16,102 nt of DNA from CAUYXJ01 sp963577065. GTDB taxonomy: Bacteria; Chloroflexota; Dehalococcoidia; Tepidiformales; Tepidiformaceae. This document shows, one piece after another, positions 1 to 8,034 of this stretch; positions within the stretch are counted from its first letter, which is position 1, and each line of letters begins with the position of its first letter. The notes beneath the pieces are model-generated. The model was given only the letters and a program-made list of their open reading frames with translations, had not been told where the DNA came from and did not search any database. The stretch lies in the NCBI GenBank assembly GCA_963577065.1, contig CAUYXJ010000067.1, positions 1 to 16,102 on the forward strand, read 5' to 3'. The position numbers were made by a program, and so were the translations under genes.

Positions 1-62
1 TCGTCCTCGTTGTCCAAGAACGCGACGACCCGTCGCGCGAGCGTGTCCTTGGCCGCCATCAT
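1..62 (-). CDS. 5' end of an unidentified gene, truncated by the window edge
   Basis: On the minus strand, tandem ATG codons at 62-60 and 59-57 follow a GGAGG motif at about 6 nt spacing, and the frame stays open to the left edge. The visible product reads MMAAKDTLARRVVAFLDNED. This is only 20 residues, basic then acidic, with no recognisable motif, so no function is proposed. It is divergent from the acyltransferase gene to its right, and about 94 bp separate the two starts, so both promoters would lie in 63-156. Confidence rests on the ribosome binding site plus open frame alone. Confidence 0.5.
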   Translation of the reverse strand, partial: MMAAKDTLARRVVAFLDNED

Positions 63-156
63 TCGCCTCCGCGGGCGAGCCTAACTGGCTCGGACCAGCG
101 GAGACCACTGCGTCAGTACCCTCCCGACTGCCCGTTGGTGGTGATCCCGGTACCTT

Positions 157-2322
157 GTGGGAGGTTTGAACACTGGAATCTGGCTTCGGCCCGCCCCCTC
201 AGGGGTGAAGGCGCGCCCGCGCAGACGTGCGCGCTCCGAGCCTCTGCCAGCGCGATCCCCAACCCCGGCCCCACCGCCCAACCTTACGCCGCAACGCTAC
301 CTGCCCGGGCTCGACGGCATGCGCGCACTGGCCGTTATCGCAGTCGTGCTCTTCCATTCGACCCTCGGCATTGCCCCTGGGGGCTTCCTCGGCGTCGAGG
401 TCTTCTTCGTCATCAGCGGCTACATCATCACGCGCGCCCTGCTCGCCGAGCGCCGCGCGAGCGGGCGCATCGACCTCGGGAGTTTCTGGATGCGGCGGGC
501 GCGGCGGCTCCTGCCCGCGCTCTTCCTGCTCCTGCTCGCGGCCGCCGGGTACAGCGTCCTCTTCGACGGCAATGGGGTCGCCGACCTCCGCCGCGACATC
601 GTCGCCGCGCTCGTCTACGTCACGAACTGGGATCTGATCGTGACGGGCGAGACCTATTTCGACTCGTTCGAGCGGCCCTCGCTCCTCCGCCACCTCTGGT
701 CCCTGGCGGTCGAGGAGCAGTTCTACCTGGTCTGGCCGCTGGTGATCGGGGGCGGGCTGGCGGTGTTGCGGAGGCGGCTGCTGCTGACCCTGATCCTCGC
801 CGGGGTCGCGGCCTCGGGGTTGGCGATGGCGCTGCTCTACGAACCCGGCGGAGACGTCACACGGATCTACTACGGCACCGACACGCGCGCGTCCGGACTC
901 CTCATCGGTGCCGCTCTCGCCTTCGTTTGGAACGCAGGCCCGCGCGAAGGGCGTACCGGGCTGATCGGCAGGAGCAGCATCGCCCTGCTCGGTCTCGGGG
1001 GGCTTGGGGGCCTGGCCGCGTTCCTGGTGCTCATCGACGGCGGAACTCCCTTCCTCTACCAGGGAGGCTTCGTGCTCGTCGGCGTGTCGACCGCAGCACT
1101 GATCGTCGCCGCCACCGCCGAGCGCTCGATGATCGCGAGCGCCCTGGGCACGCCGCTGTTGCGCTGGTTCGGGGTGCGTTCCTACGGCATCTATCTGTGG
1201 CACTGGCCGGTCATGATGCTCACCCGGCCGGGGGTGGATGTGCCCTTCGATGGTGTGCCGCTCTTCGCCATGCAGGTCGCAATCACGCTCTGGCTCTCCG
1301 AGGCTTCGTACCGCTGGGTCGAAGTTCCCATCCGCACCGGAGCCCTCGGTCGCTTGCGCCGGCGGCTGGATGGCTGGACATCGGTTCCGCGCTGGCAGCG
1401 CGGCGCCGTCGGTCTCGCAAGCGCGTCGAGCGCGGCCGGCATCGGCGCGATCGTTGCGCTCGTGGTCCTCGCGCAGCCCCAGCAGGACCCGCCGTACTTC
1501 GAGCTCGGCAGCGTGCGCCTGGTGAGTCCTGCGCAGGCGAGCTCCGTGCTGCCGGGGCCTCCCGGCGGTGCCCGCGAGATTTTCGCGGGCGGGACTGCCG
1601 ATCCCTACACCCTCTGGCTCCCCGGCGTGGGCGCCAGCACGGGCGAAAACGCGCAGGCGCAGCTCCCGCAACGCGCCGAGGCGGCCTCCCTCCTCGAGGT
1701 CGCCGTCGCCGCCGCGCGATCGGACCGCTCCGCGGCGAGCGCCGCGGAGACGGTGCTCGTGCCGCTCACGCAGCCCGGGACGACGATCGGGGCCGACACC
1801 GCCGCGACGAGCAGCGGGGCCGCCAGCGGGACGAGCGCCGATGCGGCCCCGGGCGGGCCCATCCGCGTGACCGCCGTCGGCGATTCCGTGATGCTGGGCG
1901 CGGCCTACCAGCTCGCCGCTGATGTCCAAGGAATCGATCTCGACGCGGCCGTGGGCCGCCAGGTTTCGGAAGCGATCGCACTGCTCCGCGAGCGCAAGGC
2001 GAGCGGCCAGCTCGGCGAGGTCGTGCTCCTCCACATCGGCAACAACGGCACCTTCACGCATGCTCAGTTCGACGAGATCGTCGAGGTGGTCGGCGCCGGT
2101 CGCCGGATCATCTTCCTCAACCTCAAGGTGCCCCGCGCCTGGGAGGAGCCGAACAACGAGGTCATCACCCGCGGCGTGGCCCGCCACGGGCAGGCAATCC
2201 TCGTCGACTGGCGCTCGGCGATCGCCGAGCGTCCCGAGGTGCTCTGGACGGACGACACCCATCTCCGTCCTGAGGGTGCGATCTACTACGTGGAGATCGT
2301 CGCTTCGCTCGTCGGCTCCTAG
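157..2322 (+). CDS. Acyltransferase-3 (OafA/YrhL-type) membrane O-acyltransferase fused to a C-terminal SGNH domain
   Basis: This is probably an inner-membrane enzyme that moves acyl (usually acetyl) groups onto surface polysaccharide or peptidoglycan. The transmembrane acyltransferase-3 half spans about residues 47-430. It opens with the family signature around RYLPGLDGMRAL and has the R-x10-H pair (R56, H67) associated with catalysis in this family, followed by about ten hydrophobic segments. A low-complexity Ala/Gly/Ser/Thr stretch (about 500-565) leads to an extracytoplasmic SGNH hydrolase-like domain. Its GDS nucleophile motif has Ser577, the Gly-Asn block is HIGNNG (626-631), and the Asp/His block is DDTH (699-702), so the triad looks intact. 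The start is uncertain: GTG 157 is the longest, TTG 166 sits directly behind GGGAGG (159-164), and GTG 205 would give a basic N-terminus. It appears monocistronic. The acceptor substrate cannot be read from the sequence. Confidence 0.9.
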   Translation: MGGLNTGIWLRPAPSGVKARPRRRARSEPLPARSPTPAPPPNLTPQRYLPGLDGMRALAVIAVVLFHSTLGIAPGGFLGVEVFFVISGYIITRALLAERRASGRIDLGSFWMRRARRLLPALFLLLLAAAGYSVLFDGNGVADLRRDIVAALVYVTNWDLIVTGETYFDSFERPSLLRHLWSLAVEEQFYLVWPLVIGGGLAVLRRRLLLTLILAGVAASGLAMALLYEPGGDVTRIYYGTDTRASGLLIGAALAFVWNAGPREGRTGLIGRSSIALLGLGGLGGLAAFLVLIDGGTPFLYQGGFVLVGVSTAALIVAATAERSMIASALGTPLLRWFGVRSYGIYLWHWPVMMLTRPGVDVPFDGVPLFAMQVAITLWLSEASYRWVEVPIRTGALGRLRRRLDGWTSVPRWQRGAVGLASASSAAGIGAIVALVVLAQPQQDPPYFELGSVRLVSPAQASSVLPGPPGGAREIFAGGTADPYTLWLPGVGASTGENAQAQLPQRAEAASLLEVAVAAARSDRSAASAAETVLVPLTQPGTTIGADTAATSSGAASGTSADAAPGGPIRVTAVGDSVMLGAAYQLAADVQGIDLDAAVGRQVSEAIALLRERKASGQLGEVVLLHIGNNGTFTHAQFDEIVEVVGAGRRIIFLNLKVPRAWEEPNNEVITRGVARHGQAILVDWRSAIAERPEVLWTDDTHLRPEGAIYYVEIVASLVGS

Positions 2323-2433
2323 CTGCGGCGCGCGTTGTCCGAGTCCCTCGCCCACTTCGCATACAGTCTCTGAACACGATCGGTCTCAGGTCGTTTAAAT
2401 AACGAAGGCATATATCAGGGGGGACTAGCCCTA

Positions 2434-3243
2434 ATGCGTGACAAAATTCGAGCGTACTACGACGATATTGTCGAACAGGAATGGGGGCGTCTCGAACGCA
2501 ATCGGATGGAGTTCGCCATCACCACGAGATACCTCAGCCAGCACTTGCCTGGTTCGGGCCGCGTCTTGGACTGCGGCGGGGGGCCCGGACGGTACGCGCT
2601 TTGGCTAGCGGAGAGGGGCTACGATGTTAGCCTCATCGACCTGTCCCCGAAGTGCCCTGAGTGGGCGCAACGTGAAGCGGAGCGAGCGAGCCTGCGGCTC
2701 GAAACAGCTGAGGGAACGGCAACAGACCTCAGCCGGTTCTCGGATGAGAGCTTCGATGCAGCGCTGCTGTTGGGACCCCTGTATCACCTGCACGAGCAGG
2801 ACGAGCGAGAGCAAGCGGTCCTGGAGATATGTCGCGTGGTTCGGCCGGGAGGACTGATAGCCGCTGGATTCGTCACCCGCACCGCACCGCTGCGTTTCCT
2901 TGCCAAGGAGGCGACCGAGCGGACCCTTGAGCTCCTCGACGCGATGCGCAACGTGCTCGCTCATGGATGGGACGAGGGCTTCCCACCGCCCGACGAACCC
3001 GCGTTTTATGCCTACTTCGCACATCCGTCAGAGGTCGAACCACTCCTTCGCACGGCTGACCTGGAGGTGCTTGGCGTCTACGCAGCCGAGGGGTTTGTGA
3101 GCATGATTGATGGTGCCCTCAACGAACTCGAGGGCGAGGCGTGGGACGCCTGGGTGCCTTTGAACTCGGAGCTCGCCTCTGACCCGACACTGCTCTCGGG
3201 AGCCGAGCACCTCGTCGCCTTAGCTCGCCGTCCTCCACGGTGA
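2434..3243 (+). CDS. Class I SAM-dependent methyltransferase
   Basis: The 269-residue protein has a Rossmann-type methyltransferase fold. The glycine-rich SAM-binding motif I is VLDCGGGPG (residues 44-52), the acidic residue ending strand 2 is D69, a GPLYHL segment lies at 114-119, and RVVRPGG (134-140) is the usual post-motif III turn. Lengths and motif order match the Methyltransf_11/25-type small-molecule methyltransferases, whose substrate cannot be inferred. ATG 2434 follows an AGGGGGG run at about 10-12 nt. Upstream DNA (about 2388-2420) is unusually AT-rich for this window, and the gene has more A/T-ending codons than its flanks, which hints at separate acquisition. No partner gene is close enough to define an operon. 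Confidence 0.88.
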   Translation: MRDKIRAYYDDIVEQEWGRLERNRMEFAITTRYLSQHLPGSGRVLDCGGGPGRYALWLAERGYDVSLIDLSPKCPEWAQREAERASLRLETAEGTATDLSRFSDESFDAALLLGPLYHLHEQDEREQAVLEICRVVRPGGLIAAGFVTRTAPLRFLAKEATERTLELLDAMRNVLAHGWDEGFPPPDEPAFYAYFAHPSEVEPLLRTADLEVLGVYAAEGFVSMIDGALNELEGEAWDAWVPLNSELASDPTLLSGAEHLVALARRPPR

Positions 3244-3284
3244 CTCGGCCCACGATCCGTCGCGTCGCACCCCCACAGGCCCCA

Positions 3285-3334
3285 AAGAAGGCCTTCGCCT
3301 AGGATCCGCGCACCGGTCGCGAAGAAGACCTTCG
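3285..3334 (+). promoter_or_regulatory. Paired AAGAAGRCCTTCG boxes upstream of the aldo/keto reductase
   Basis: Two 13-bp boxes, at 3285-3297 and 3322-3334, differ by one base and lie 37 bp apart. The first contains the perfect 10-bp palindrome GAAGGCCTTC (3287-3296); the second is GAAGACCTTC. They end 26 bp before the ATG of the reductase gene. Paired dyads in this position could be a regulator binding site or part of a promoter region. This is inference from position and symmetry only. Confidence 0.3.
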
Positions 3335-3360
3335 ACCACACGTTGAGAGGATTCAGAACA

Positions 3361-4362
3361 ATGGAATACCGGCGGATGGGCCGCACCGGCCTGCGGGTCT
3401 CGACGATCTGCCTCGGGACGATGACCTTCGGCTTCCAGACCGATCAGCCGACGGCTCTACGGATCCTCGATACGGCCTGGGAGGCGGGCGTGAACTTCCT
3501 CGATACCTCCGATGTCTACCCGCTCGGGAGCGACGACACCGGCACCACCGAGGAGATCATCGGGAGCTGGCTCAAGCGGATGCCACGCGATCGGGTCGTC
3601 GTCGCCACGAAAGCGCGCGGCGCGACGGGGCCCGGACCGAACGACGTGGGGCTCTCGCGCGAGCACATCCTCAGCGCCGTCGACGCGAGCCTCGCACGCC
3701 TGGGAACCGACTATATCGACCTCTACCAGACCCACTTCCCCGACCCCGACACCCCGATCGAGGAGACGATGCGGGCGCTCGAGGACCTCGTACGCTGGGG
3801 CAAAGTGCGCTACCTCGGCTGCTCGAACTACCAGGCCTGGGAGCTCGCGCAGGCGCTCGCCGTAAGCGAGCGGCTTGGGATCGGCCGCTACGACTGCGAC
3901 CAGCCGCGCTACAACATCCTCTACCGCGAGAGCGAGAACGAGTTGCTCCCCCTCTGCCGCGCCGAGGGCGTAGGCATCATCGCCTACAACCCGCTGGCGG
4001 GTGGCTTCCTCACGGGCAAGTACGAAGGCAGCGAAGACCTCCGCGAGAACACGCGCTTCACGCTGGGCAGCGCAGGACCACGCTACCGCGCGCGCTACTG
4101 GGAGGAGGCCCAATTCCGGGAAATCGAGCGGCTGCGCACCTACTTCGGCGGGCGTGGAATCTCGATGACCCACGCCGCCGTCGCCTGGGTCATCGCCCAA
4201 GAGGGCGTGACCTCGGCCATCGTCGGAGCGAGCGGCCCCGATCAGATCGCGGACTCGGTCGGGGGCGCGGAGCTCACGCTGAGCGAGGAGGATCTCGCCT
4301 TCTGCGACGAGTCCTGGTTCAACCTGCCCCGTAAGCGCGACCCCGCGATCGCGCTCCGCTAA
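3361..4362 (+). CDS. Aldo/keto reductase
   Basis: A 333-residue NAD(P)H-dependent aldo/keto reductase of TIM-barrel fold. The catalytic tetrad is complete: Asp48 and Tyr53 (DTSDVY, D-x4-Y), Lys84 (VATKARG) and His125 (YQTHFPDP). The N-terminus MEYRRMGRTGLRVSTICLGTM is typical of the YajO/Tas-like bacterial AKRs that reduce aldehydes or ketones or act as sugar or xenobiotic reductases. ATG 3361 is preferred over TTG 3343 because homology begins at MEYR and an AGAGG motif lies about 10 nt upstream. The next gene starts 109 bp downstream on the same strand, so co-transcription is possible. The physiological substrate is unknown. Confidence 0.93.
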   Translation: MEYRRMGRTGLRVSTICLGTMTFGFQTDQPTALRILDTAWEAGVNFLDTSDVYPLGSDDTGTTEEIIGSWLKRMPRDRVVVATKARGATGPGPNDVGLSREHILSAVDASLARLGTDYIDLYQTHFPDPDTPIEETMRALEDLVRWGKVRYLGCSNYQAWELAQALAVSERLGIGRYDCDQPRYNILYRESENELLPLCRAEGVGIIAYNPLAGGFLTGKYEGSEDLRENTRFTLGSAGPRYRARYWEEAQFREIERLRTYFGGRGISMTHAAVAWVIAQEGVTSAIVGASGPDQIADSVGGAELTLSEEDLAFCDESWFNLPRKRDPAIALR

Positions 4363-4368
4363 ACGAGC

Positions 4369-4386
4369 GCGGGCCGCTGGCCCCGC
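4369..4386 (+). terminator. Possible hairpin terminator after the aldo/keto reductase gene
   Basis: GCGGGCC (4369-4375) can pair with GGCCCCGC (4379-4386) across a 3-nt loop with one bulge, starting 6 bp after the stop codon. There is no following T-tract, so intrinsic termination is doubtful. It may only be a transcript-stabilising stem. Confidence 0.25.
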
Positions 4387-4471
4387 CCTCCAGCCTCGGC
4401 TAAGCCCAGGAGCTGATTGCGCACGAGCATGGGTTCCCAGTTGGGGGGCGCTGGCAGAAGGAGTACCGGCT

Positions 4472-4879
4472 TTGAGCGACGCAGAACGACCTGCCACGAG
4501 CACGGTGACAGCGGCTTACCCCCAGCTGTTCGTCGCCGAAATGGATCGGACGGTCACGTTCTATAAGGAGCGATTGGGGTTCGAGATCGCGTTTCTGTAC
4601 GGTGAGCCCCCGTTCTACGGCCAGCTGCAGCGTGACGCCGCGCGACTCAACTTTCGCGTCGTCAATGGACCCGTGCTCGACCGGGCGGCGGCTGAGCGGA
4701 GCGAGCTCCTCGCCGCCTACCTGGTGGTTGACGGCGCCAAGGGGCTCTACCAGGAGTTCCTCGATAGGGCAGTGGACTTCTGCCGACCTCTCGAAACGAA
4801 ACCCTGGGGCATCGCTGGCTTCGTTGTCCGCGACCCGGATGGGAATCTGCTCACCTTCGCGGAACCCTCAGAGGACTAG
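4472..4879 (+). CDS. VOC-superfamily (glyoxalase/bleomycin-resistance fold) protein
   Basis: The 135-residue protein carries one VOC domain. An N-terminal strand-helix unit (PQLFVAEMDRTVTFYKERLGFEIAFLYGE) is followed by the C-terminal FVVRDPDGNLLTFAEP segment, which ends in the usual Glu of the metal site. The usual N-terminal His/Gln ligand position is not obvious in YPQLFVAEMD, so metal catalysis is uncertain and a ligand-binding role is possible. TTG 4472 is chosen because AAGGAG (4458-4463) precedes it by 8 nt and no better ATG exists. It follows the aldo/keto reductase on the same strand and converges with gltX. Confidence 0.85.
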   Translation: MSDAERPATSTVTAAYPQLFVAEMDRTVTFYKERLGFEIAFLYGEPPFYGQLQRDAARLNFRVVNGPVLDRAAAERSELLAAYLVVDGAKGLYQEFLDRAVDFCRPLETKPWGIAGFVVRDPDGNLLTFAEPSED

Positions 4880-4958
4880 CGCCCCGCTACACGACGCCTC
4901 TCGTCCTCGCACTGCCACGCAAGCGCGACCCCAACTCCGCCCCCCCCCCCGCCCCTCT
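4880..4958 (-). repeat. Degenerate copy of the G-rich dispersed repeat, with a C11 homopolymer
   Basis: Read on the minus strand, this convergent intergenic stretch contains GGCGGAGTTGGGGT (plus 4928-4941), close to GGCGGGGTTGGGGT in the CoA-transferase linker. It also contains GGCAGTGCGAGG (plus 4905-4916), identical to 15973-15984 at the right edge, and then GTGTAGCG. The order after the heptads matches that of the right-edge array. An uninterrupted run of 11 C lies at 4940-4950. This is probably a decayed member of the same compound element. Confidence 0.45.
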
Positions 4959-4986
4959 TTGAACATTGAACGCTGAACTCTGAACT
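4959..4986 (-). repeat. GTTCARR heptad repeat, four units, inverted orientation
   Basis: On the plus strand the units are TTGAACA, TTGAACG, CTGAACT and CTGAACT, exactly 7 bp each, and their reverse complements are of the GTTCARN type. The element lies between the convergent VOC and gltX genes and ends 19 bp before the gltX stop codon. Read on the minus strand it is followed by AGAGGGGCG, the same 3' flank (AGAGGGCG) that follows the right-edge copies. Confidence 0.8.
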
Positions 4987-5005
4987 CGGTCCGCGATAGC
5001 GGCCC

Positions 5006-6478
5006 TCAGGCGAGCTTCGTCTGCGCGTCGCGCAGGCGCGCGAGCGAACGCTCGCGGCCGAGCAGCGCCACGGAATCGAACAGCGGCAGGCCGCGCGGCG
5101 ACCCCATGATCGCGACGTAGAGCACCGAGACGAACTTCCGCAGCTTCAGATCGAGGCTGTCCTGAAGCGACCGCAGCGCCGCCTCGACCGCCTCCAGCCC
5201 CCAGCTCACCTCGTCGATCGCCTCAAGCGCGGCGAGAGCCTGGTCGAGCACGCGCCGAGCGAGCTCGACATCACCGCCAATTCGCTCGGTGAGGAGCGCG
5301 GCCCCGTACTCGGGCGCGCCGTCGCCGAACATGAACCGCACGAGCTCGGCGAGCTCATCGAGGCGCCCGACGCGTTCATGCAACAACGGCGCGACCGCGG
5401 CGACGAGGGCCGGAGCAGGGGGACGAGGGATCTCCGCAGGCAGATCGCGATCCAGCCACTCGGAAACCAGCGCGATCCAGGCCGCCGGTGCCAGCGCGCG
5501 AATGTGATGCCCGTTGAGCGAGTCGAGGCGCTCGACATCGAAGAAGGCGGGGTTGGGCACGACGCGATCGAGGGTGAATGCGCGTGCGAATTCGTCCCGG
5601 GTGATCTGCGACGTCTTGTCGTCGAGGGACCAGCCGAGGAACGCGAGGAAGTTCAGCATCGCCTCCGGCAGGTAGCCGCGGTCACGGTAGTCGAGCGCGG
5701 CGACGTCGCCAGCCCGCTTCGAGAGCTTGCGGCCATCCTTATCGACCAGCAGCGGGAGGTGCGCGAACGCGGGCGCGGGCCAGTCCATGGCGGCGTAGAG
5801 CTGCAGGTGCTTGGGCGCGCTCGAGAGCCACTCCTCCGCCCGAATCACATGGCTGATCTCCATGTCGTGGTCGTCGACCAGCATTGCCAGGTGGTAGGTG
5901 GGGAAGCCGTCGGACTTCGAGATCACGAAGTCGTCCTGGAGCGCGTTTTCGAACGTGACTTCGCCGCGGACAAGGTCCGTGAGCGTGGTCGTGCCACTTC
6001 GTTCCATGCGAAAGCGCACGACTTTCGTTTCGCTCCGAGCGCGCTCGCTGGCCTCGTCAGCCGGTAGCGCGCCACAGCGTCCGTCGTACCCCGGAGGCTG
6101 GCCGCTCGCCTGCTGGTCCTTGCGCAACTGCGCAAGGCGCTCAGGCGTGCAAAAGCAGGGATACGCGCGTCCCCGCCTCATGAGTTCGCCCGCGGCCGCC
6201 TCGTACTGCTCGAGGCGCTGCGACTGCACGTAGGGGCCGTGCGGCCCGCCCACGTCCGGGCCCTCGTCCCAGTCGAGGCCGAGCCAGCGCAGCCCCGCGT
6301 AGATGTTCTCGACGGAGCCCTCGACGTAGCGGCTCTGGTCCGTGTCTTCGATGCGGAGGATGAACTGCCCGCCATTCGCCTTCACGAACGCCCACTGGAA
6401 AAGCGCCGTGCGCAATCCGCCGATGTGCAGCTCGCCGGTAGGGCTGGGGGCGAAGCGGGTGCGAACGGCGGGGCTCAT
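5006..6478 (-). CDS. gltX: Glutamyl-tRNA synthetase
   Basis: A 490-residue class Ib aminoacyl-tRNA synthetase that charges tRNA-Glu in the cytoplasm. The catalytic signatures are present: APSPTGELHIGG with HIGG at residues 18-21 (the HIGH motif) and DGRKLSKR with KLSKR at 251-255 (the KMSKS motif). Cys108, Cys110, Tyr131 and Cys135 (CFC and YDGRC) match the zinc-binding insertion of bacterial enzymes. The C-terminal part (about 320-490) is the anticodon-binding helical region. The ATG overlaps the stop of the preceding pseudouridine synthase gene as ATGA, and AAGGAGG lies about 4 nt upstream, so translation is probably coupled. Whether it discriminates tRNA-Glu from tRNA-Gln cannot be decided here. 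Confidence 0.97.
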   Translation of the reverse strand: MSPAVRTRFAPSPTGELHIGGLRTALFQWAFVKANGGQFILRIEDTDQSRYVEGSVENIYAGLRWLGLDWDEGPDVGGPHGPYVQSQRLEQYEAAAGELMRRGRAYPCFCTPERLAQLRKDQQASGQPPGYDGRCGALPADEASERARSETKVVRFRMERSGTTTLTDLVRGEVTFENALQDDFVISKSDGFPTYHLAMLVDDHDMEISHVIRAEEWLSSAPKHLQLYAAMDWPAPAFAHLPLLVDKDGRKLSKRAGDVAALDYRDRGYLPEAMLNFLAFLGWSLDDKTSQITRDEFARAFTLDRVVPNPAFFDVERLDSLNGHHIRALAPAAWIALVSEWLDRDLPAEIPRPPAPALVAAVAPLLHERVGRLDELAELVRFMFGDGAPEYGAALLTERIGGDVELARRVLDQALAALEAIDEVSWGLEAVEAALRSLQDSLDLKLRKFVSVLYVAIMGSPRGLPLFDSVALLGRERSLARLRDAQTKLA

Positions 6479-7452
6479 GGGGCCTCCTTCGTGTAGGCGG
6501 CGGCCGCTCCCGCGAACGCTGCGGCCCGCTCCGCGAACCCCGCTTCGGCGATGGCCGCCTGCATGTCCTCAGGCAGGGGCGCGGCCACCGTGAGCGCTCC
6601 GCCCGCCGGGTGAGGAACCGTGATGCGCCAGGCGTGCAGGAGGTGGCGCGGACCGGGCCCCTTGCCGTAGCGGTCATCGCCGCTTACGGGCGCGCCGATC
6701 GCGGCGAGGTGCACGCGGATCTGGTGGGTGCGGCCGGTGCGCGGCCGTACCAGCACGAGCGATCGGTCGCGTTCGTCCGCGAGGACCTCGTACTCCGTCT
6801 GCGCGCTGCGCCCCGAACCCGTCACCGCCATCCGCCGGCGATCGGCGTGGCTGCGGCCGAGGTCGGCGTCGACGACGGCGCGCGCGCGCTGGGGGACCCC
6901 GTCGCAGAGCGCCAGATACTCCTTCGTCACTTCGCGAGCCTGGAAGGCGGCGCTGAGCGCGGCCTGGGCCGGCGGTCGCTTCGCGAGGAGGAGCACACCG
7001 CTCGTGTGCTTGTCCAGGCGATGCACGATCCCGGGGCGCTCGATCTCGAAGGTCGCGGCGCAATCGGGATAGCGCTCCACGAACCAGTCGACCACGCTGG
7101 TAGCCTCGCGCTCCGCGGGCGCCTCGTGGACGAGCAGGCCGGCGGGCTTGTCGATCGCGAGAAGCTCGTCGTCCTCATAGAGAACCGTGAGCGAGAGGCC
7201 GCTGGGACGGACCTCGTGCCGGGTCTCGGGCAGCTCGAGCGTGATATCCGTCCCGCGTTCGACCTGCGTTGATTTCCGTGCGGGCGCGCCATCCACGAGC
7301 ACGTGCTCGTTGGCGATCAGGCGTTGCACGCGGGCCCGGCTCAGATCGGGGAAGGCAGCCGCCAGCACAGCGTCGAGGCGGCCCGCCTCGACGACTAGGA
7401 GCCGGCGTCGTCCGCCCGCTCCGCCCGTGGCTCCGTAATTACCACTGCCCAT
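6475..7452 (-). CDS. RluA/RluD-family pseudouridine synthase
   Basis: A 325-residue RNA pseudouridine synthase of the RluA family, probably acting on 23S rRNA. An S4-type RNA-binding region (residues about 18-75, RLDAVLAAAFPDLSRARVQRLIANEHV) precedes the catalytic domain. That domain carries YEDDELLAIDKPAGLLVH (92-109) and the HRLDKHTSG motif, with catalytic Asp147 in HRLD. GRTHQIRVHLA near the C-terminus is the other family signature. The size matches RluD, but the exact target uridines are not inferable. A longer frame to 7509 exists, but ATG 7452 is preferred because it cuts the overlap with lspA to 58 bp and the S4 homology starts after it. No strong ribosome binding site is seen, which fits coupling to lspA translation. 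Confidence 0.93.
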   Translation of the reverse strand: MGSGNYGATGGAGGRRRLLVVEAGRLDAVLAAAFPDLSRARVQRLIANEHVLVDGAPARKSTQVERGTDITLELPETRHEVRPSGLSLTVLYEDDELLAIDKPAGLLVHEAPAEREATSVVDWFVERYPDCAATFEIERPGIVHRLDKHTSGVLLLAKRPPAQAALSAAFQAREVTKEYLALCDGVPQRARAVVDADLGRSHADRRRMAVTGSGRSAQTEYEVLADERDRSLVLVRPRTGRTHQIRVHLAAIGAPVSGDDRYGKGPGPRHLLHAWRITVPHPAGGALTVAAPLPEDMQAAIAEAGFAERAAAFAGAAAAYTKEAP

Positions 7453-7910
7453 AGCAGAACGATCACCCCGATCGTAATCGCCGAGTCCGCGACGTTGAAG
7501 GCCGGCCACTCCGGAAACTTGATGAAGTCGACGACTTCACCGTCTCTCGCGCGATCGAGCAGGTTGCCGACGGCACCGCCAAGCATGAGCGCGAGCCCGA
7601 CCCGCACGAGCGGGCTGGCCAGGCCCGGATTGAAGAGGTAGACGAGGATCACGGCCGCGCCGGCTACCCCCGCGACGATCAGGAGCGGACCCGCGCCTTC
7701 GAGGATGCCGAAGGCCGCGCCGGTGTTCGTGAAGTGCACGATGCGTACGTGCCAGTCGCGAGTGGGCCAGGCATCGCCCTGCTCGACCCACGCCCGAATC
7801 CCCCACTTTGAGAGCAGGTCGAAGACGACGACGCTCGCCGCGATCGCGAGGAACGCGAGGTCGCTCAGACGTAGCCGTAGCCTTCGGGCCTGGCTCGGCA
7901 CGGACACAGT
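7395..7910 (-). CDS. lspA: Lipoprotein signal peptidase (signal peptidase II)
   Basis: An integral-membrane aspartyl protease that removes the signal peptide from prolipoproteins after lipidation. The protein is about 171-174 residues with four hydrophobic segments. Family motifs are visible: FTNTGAAFGI, then GGAVGNLLDRARDGEVVDFI with the first catalytic Asp in NLLDR, and FNVADSAI with the second. GTG 7910 is preferred because GGAG at 7922-7919 is spaced 8 nt from it; GTG 7919 in the same frame would place the start inside that motif. It heads the minus-strand cluster lspA > rluA-type > gltX and overlaps the second gene. A divergent promoter region shared with the CoA-transferase would lie in 7920-8071. 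Confidence 0.95.
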   Translation of the reverse strand, partial: TVSVPSQARRLRLRLSDLAFLAIAASVVVFDLLSKWGIRAWVEQGDAWPTRDWHVRIVHFTNTGAAFGILEGAGPLLIVAGVAGAAVILVYLFNPGLASPLVRVGLALMLGGAVGNLLDRARDGEVVDFIKFPEWPAFNVADSAITIGVIVLLWAVVITEPRAERADDAGS

Positions 7911-7941
7911 TTCCACCACTCCATGATAGAAGCTGGGCGAA

Positions 7942-7976
7942 GTTCAGAGTTCAAAGTTCAGAGTTCAAAGTTCAGC
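7942..7976 (+). repeat. GTTCARR heptad repeat, five units
   Basis: The units GTTCAGA, GTTCAAA, GTTCAGA, GTTCAAA and GTTCAGC run with no gap in the divergent intergenic region between lspA and the CoA-transferase. The alternation of GA and AA units also gives a 14-bp period. The next bases are GAGGAC, matching the 3' flank of other copies. The 58 bp that follow lead into a second heptad type at 8035. Confidence 0.9.
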
Positions 7977-8034
7977 GAGGACCTACGACGGAGCACGCGC
8001 CTCGCAACCGACGAAGGCGAGCGGTCGCTCCCCT

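Noticed and set aside
163..181. Further GTTCARR copy (TTTGAACACTGGAATCTGG) at the acyltransferase start
   Set aside because: Only one exact TTGAAC core and no conserved flank; may be chance.
199..2355. A 718-codon open frame on the minus strand opposite the acyltransferase
   Set aside because: It is a GC-rich antisense shadow with no recognisable domain; the plus strand encodes clear acyltransferase-3 and SGNH motifs.
7453..7509. Longer N-terminus for the pseudouridine synthase (start at 7509)
   Set aside because: It would overlap lspA by 115 bp, and the added residues do not resemble the family; ATG 7452 fits the S4 domain start.
7942..7976. CRISPR-like array
   Set aside because: The repeats are 7-bp units with no spacers, and no cas genes are present.
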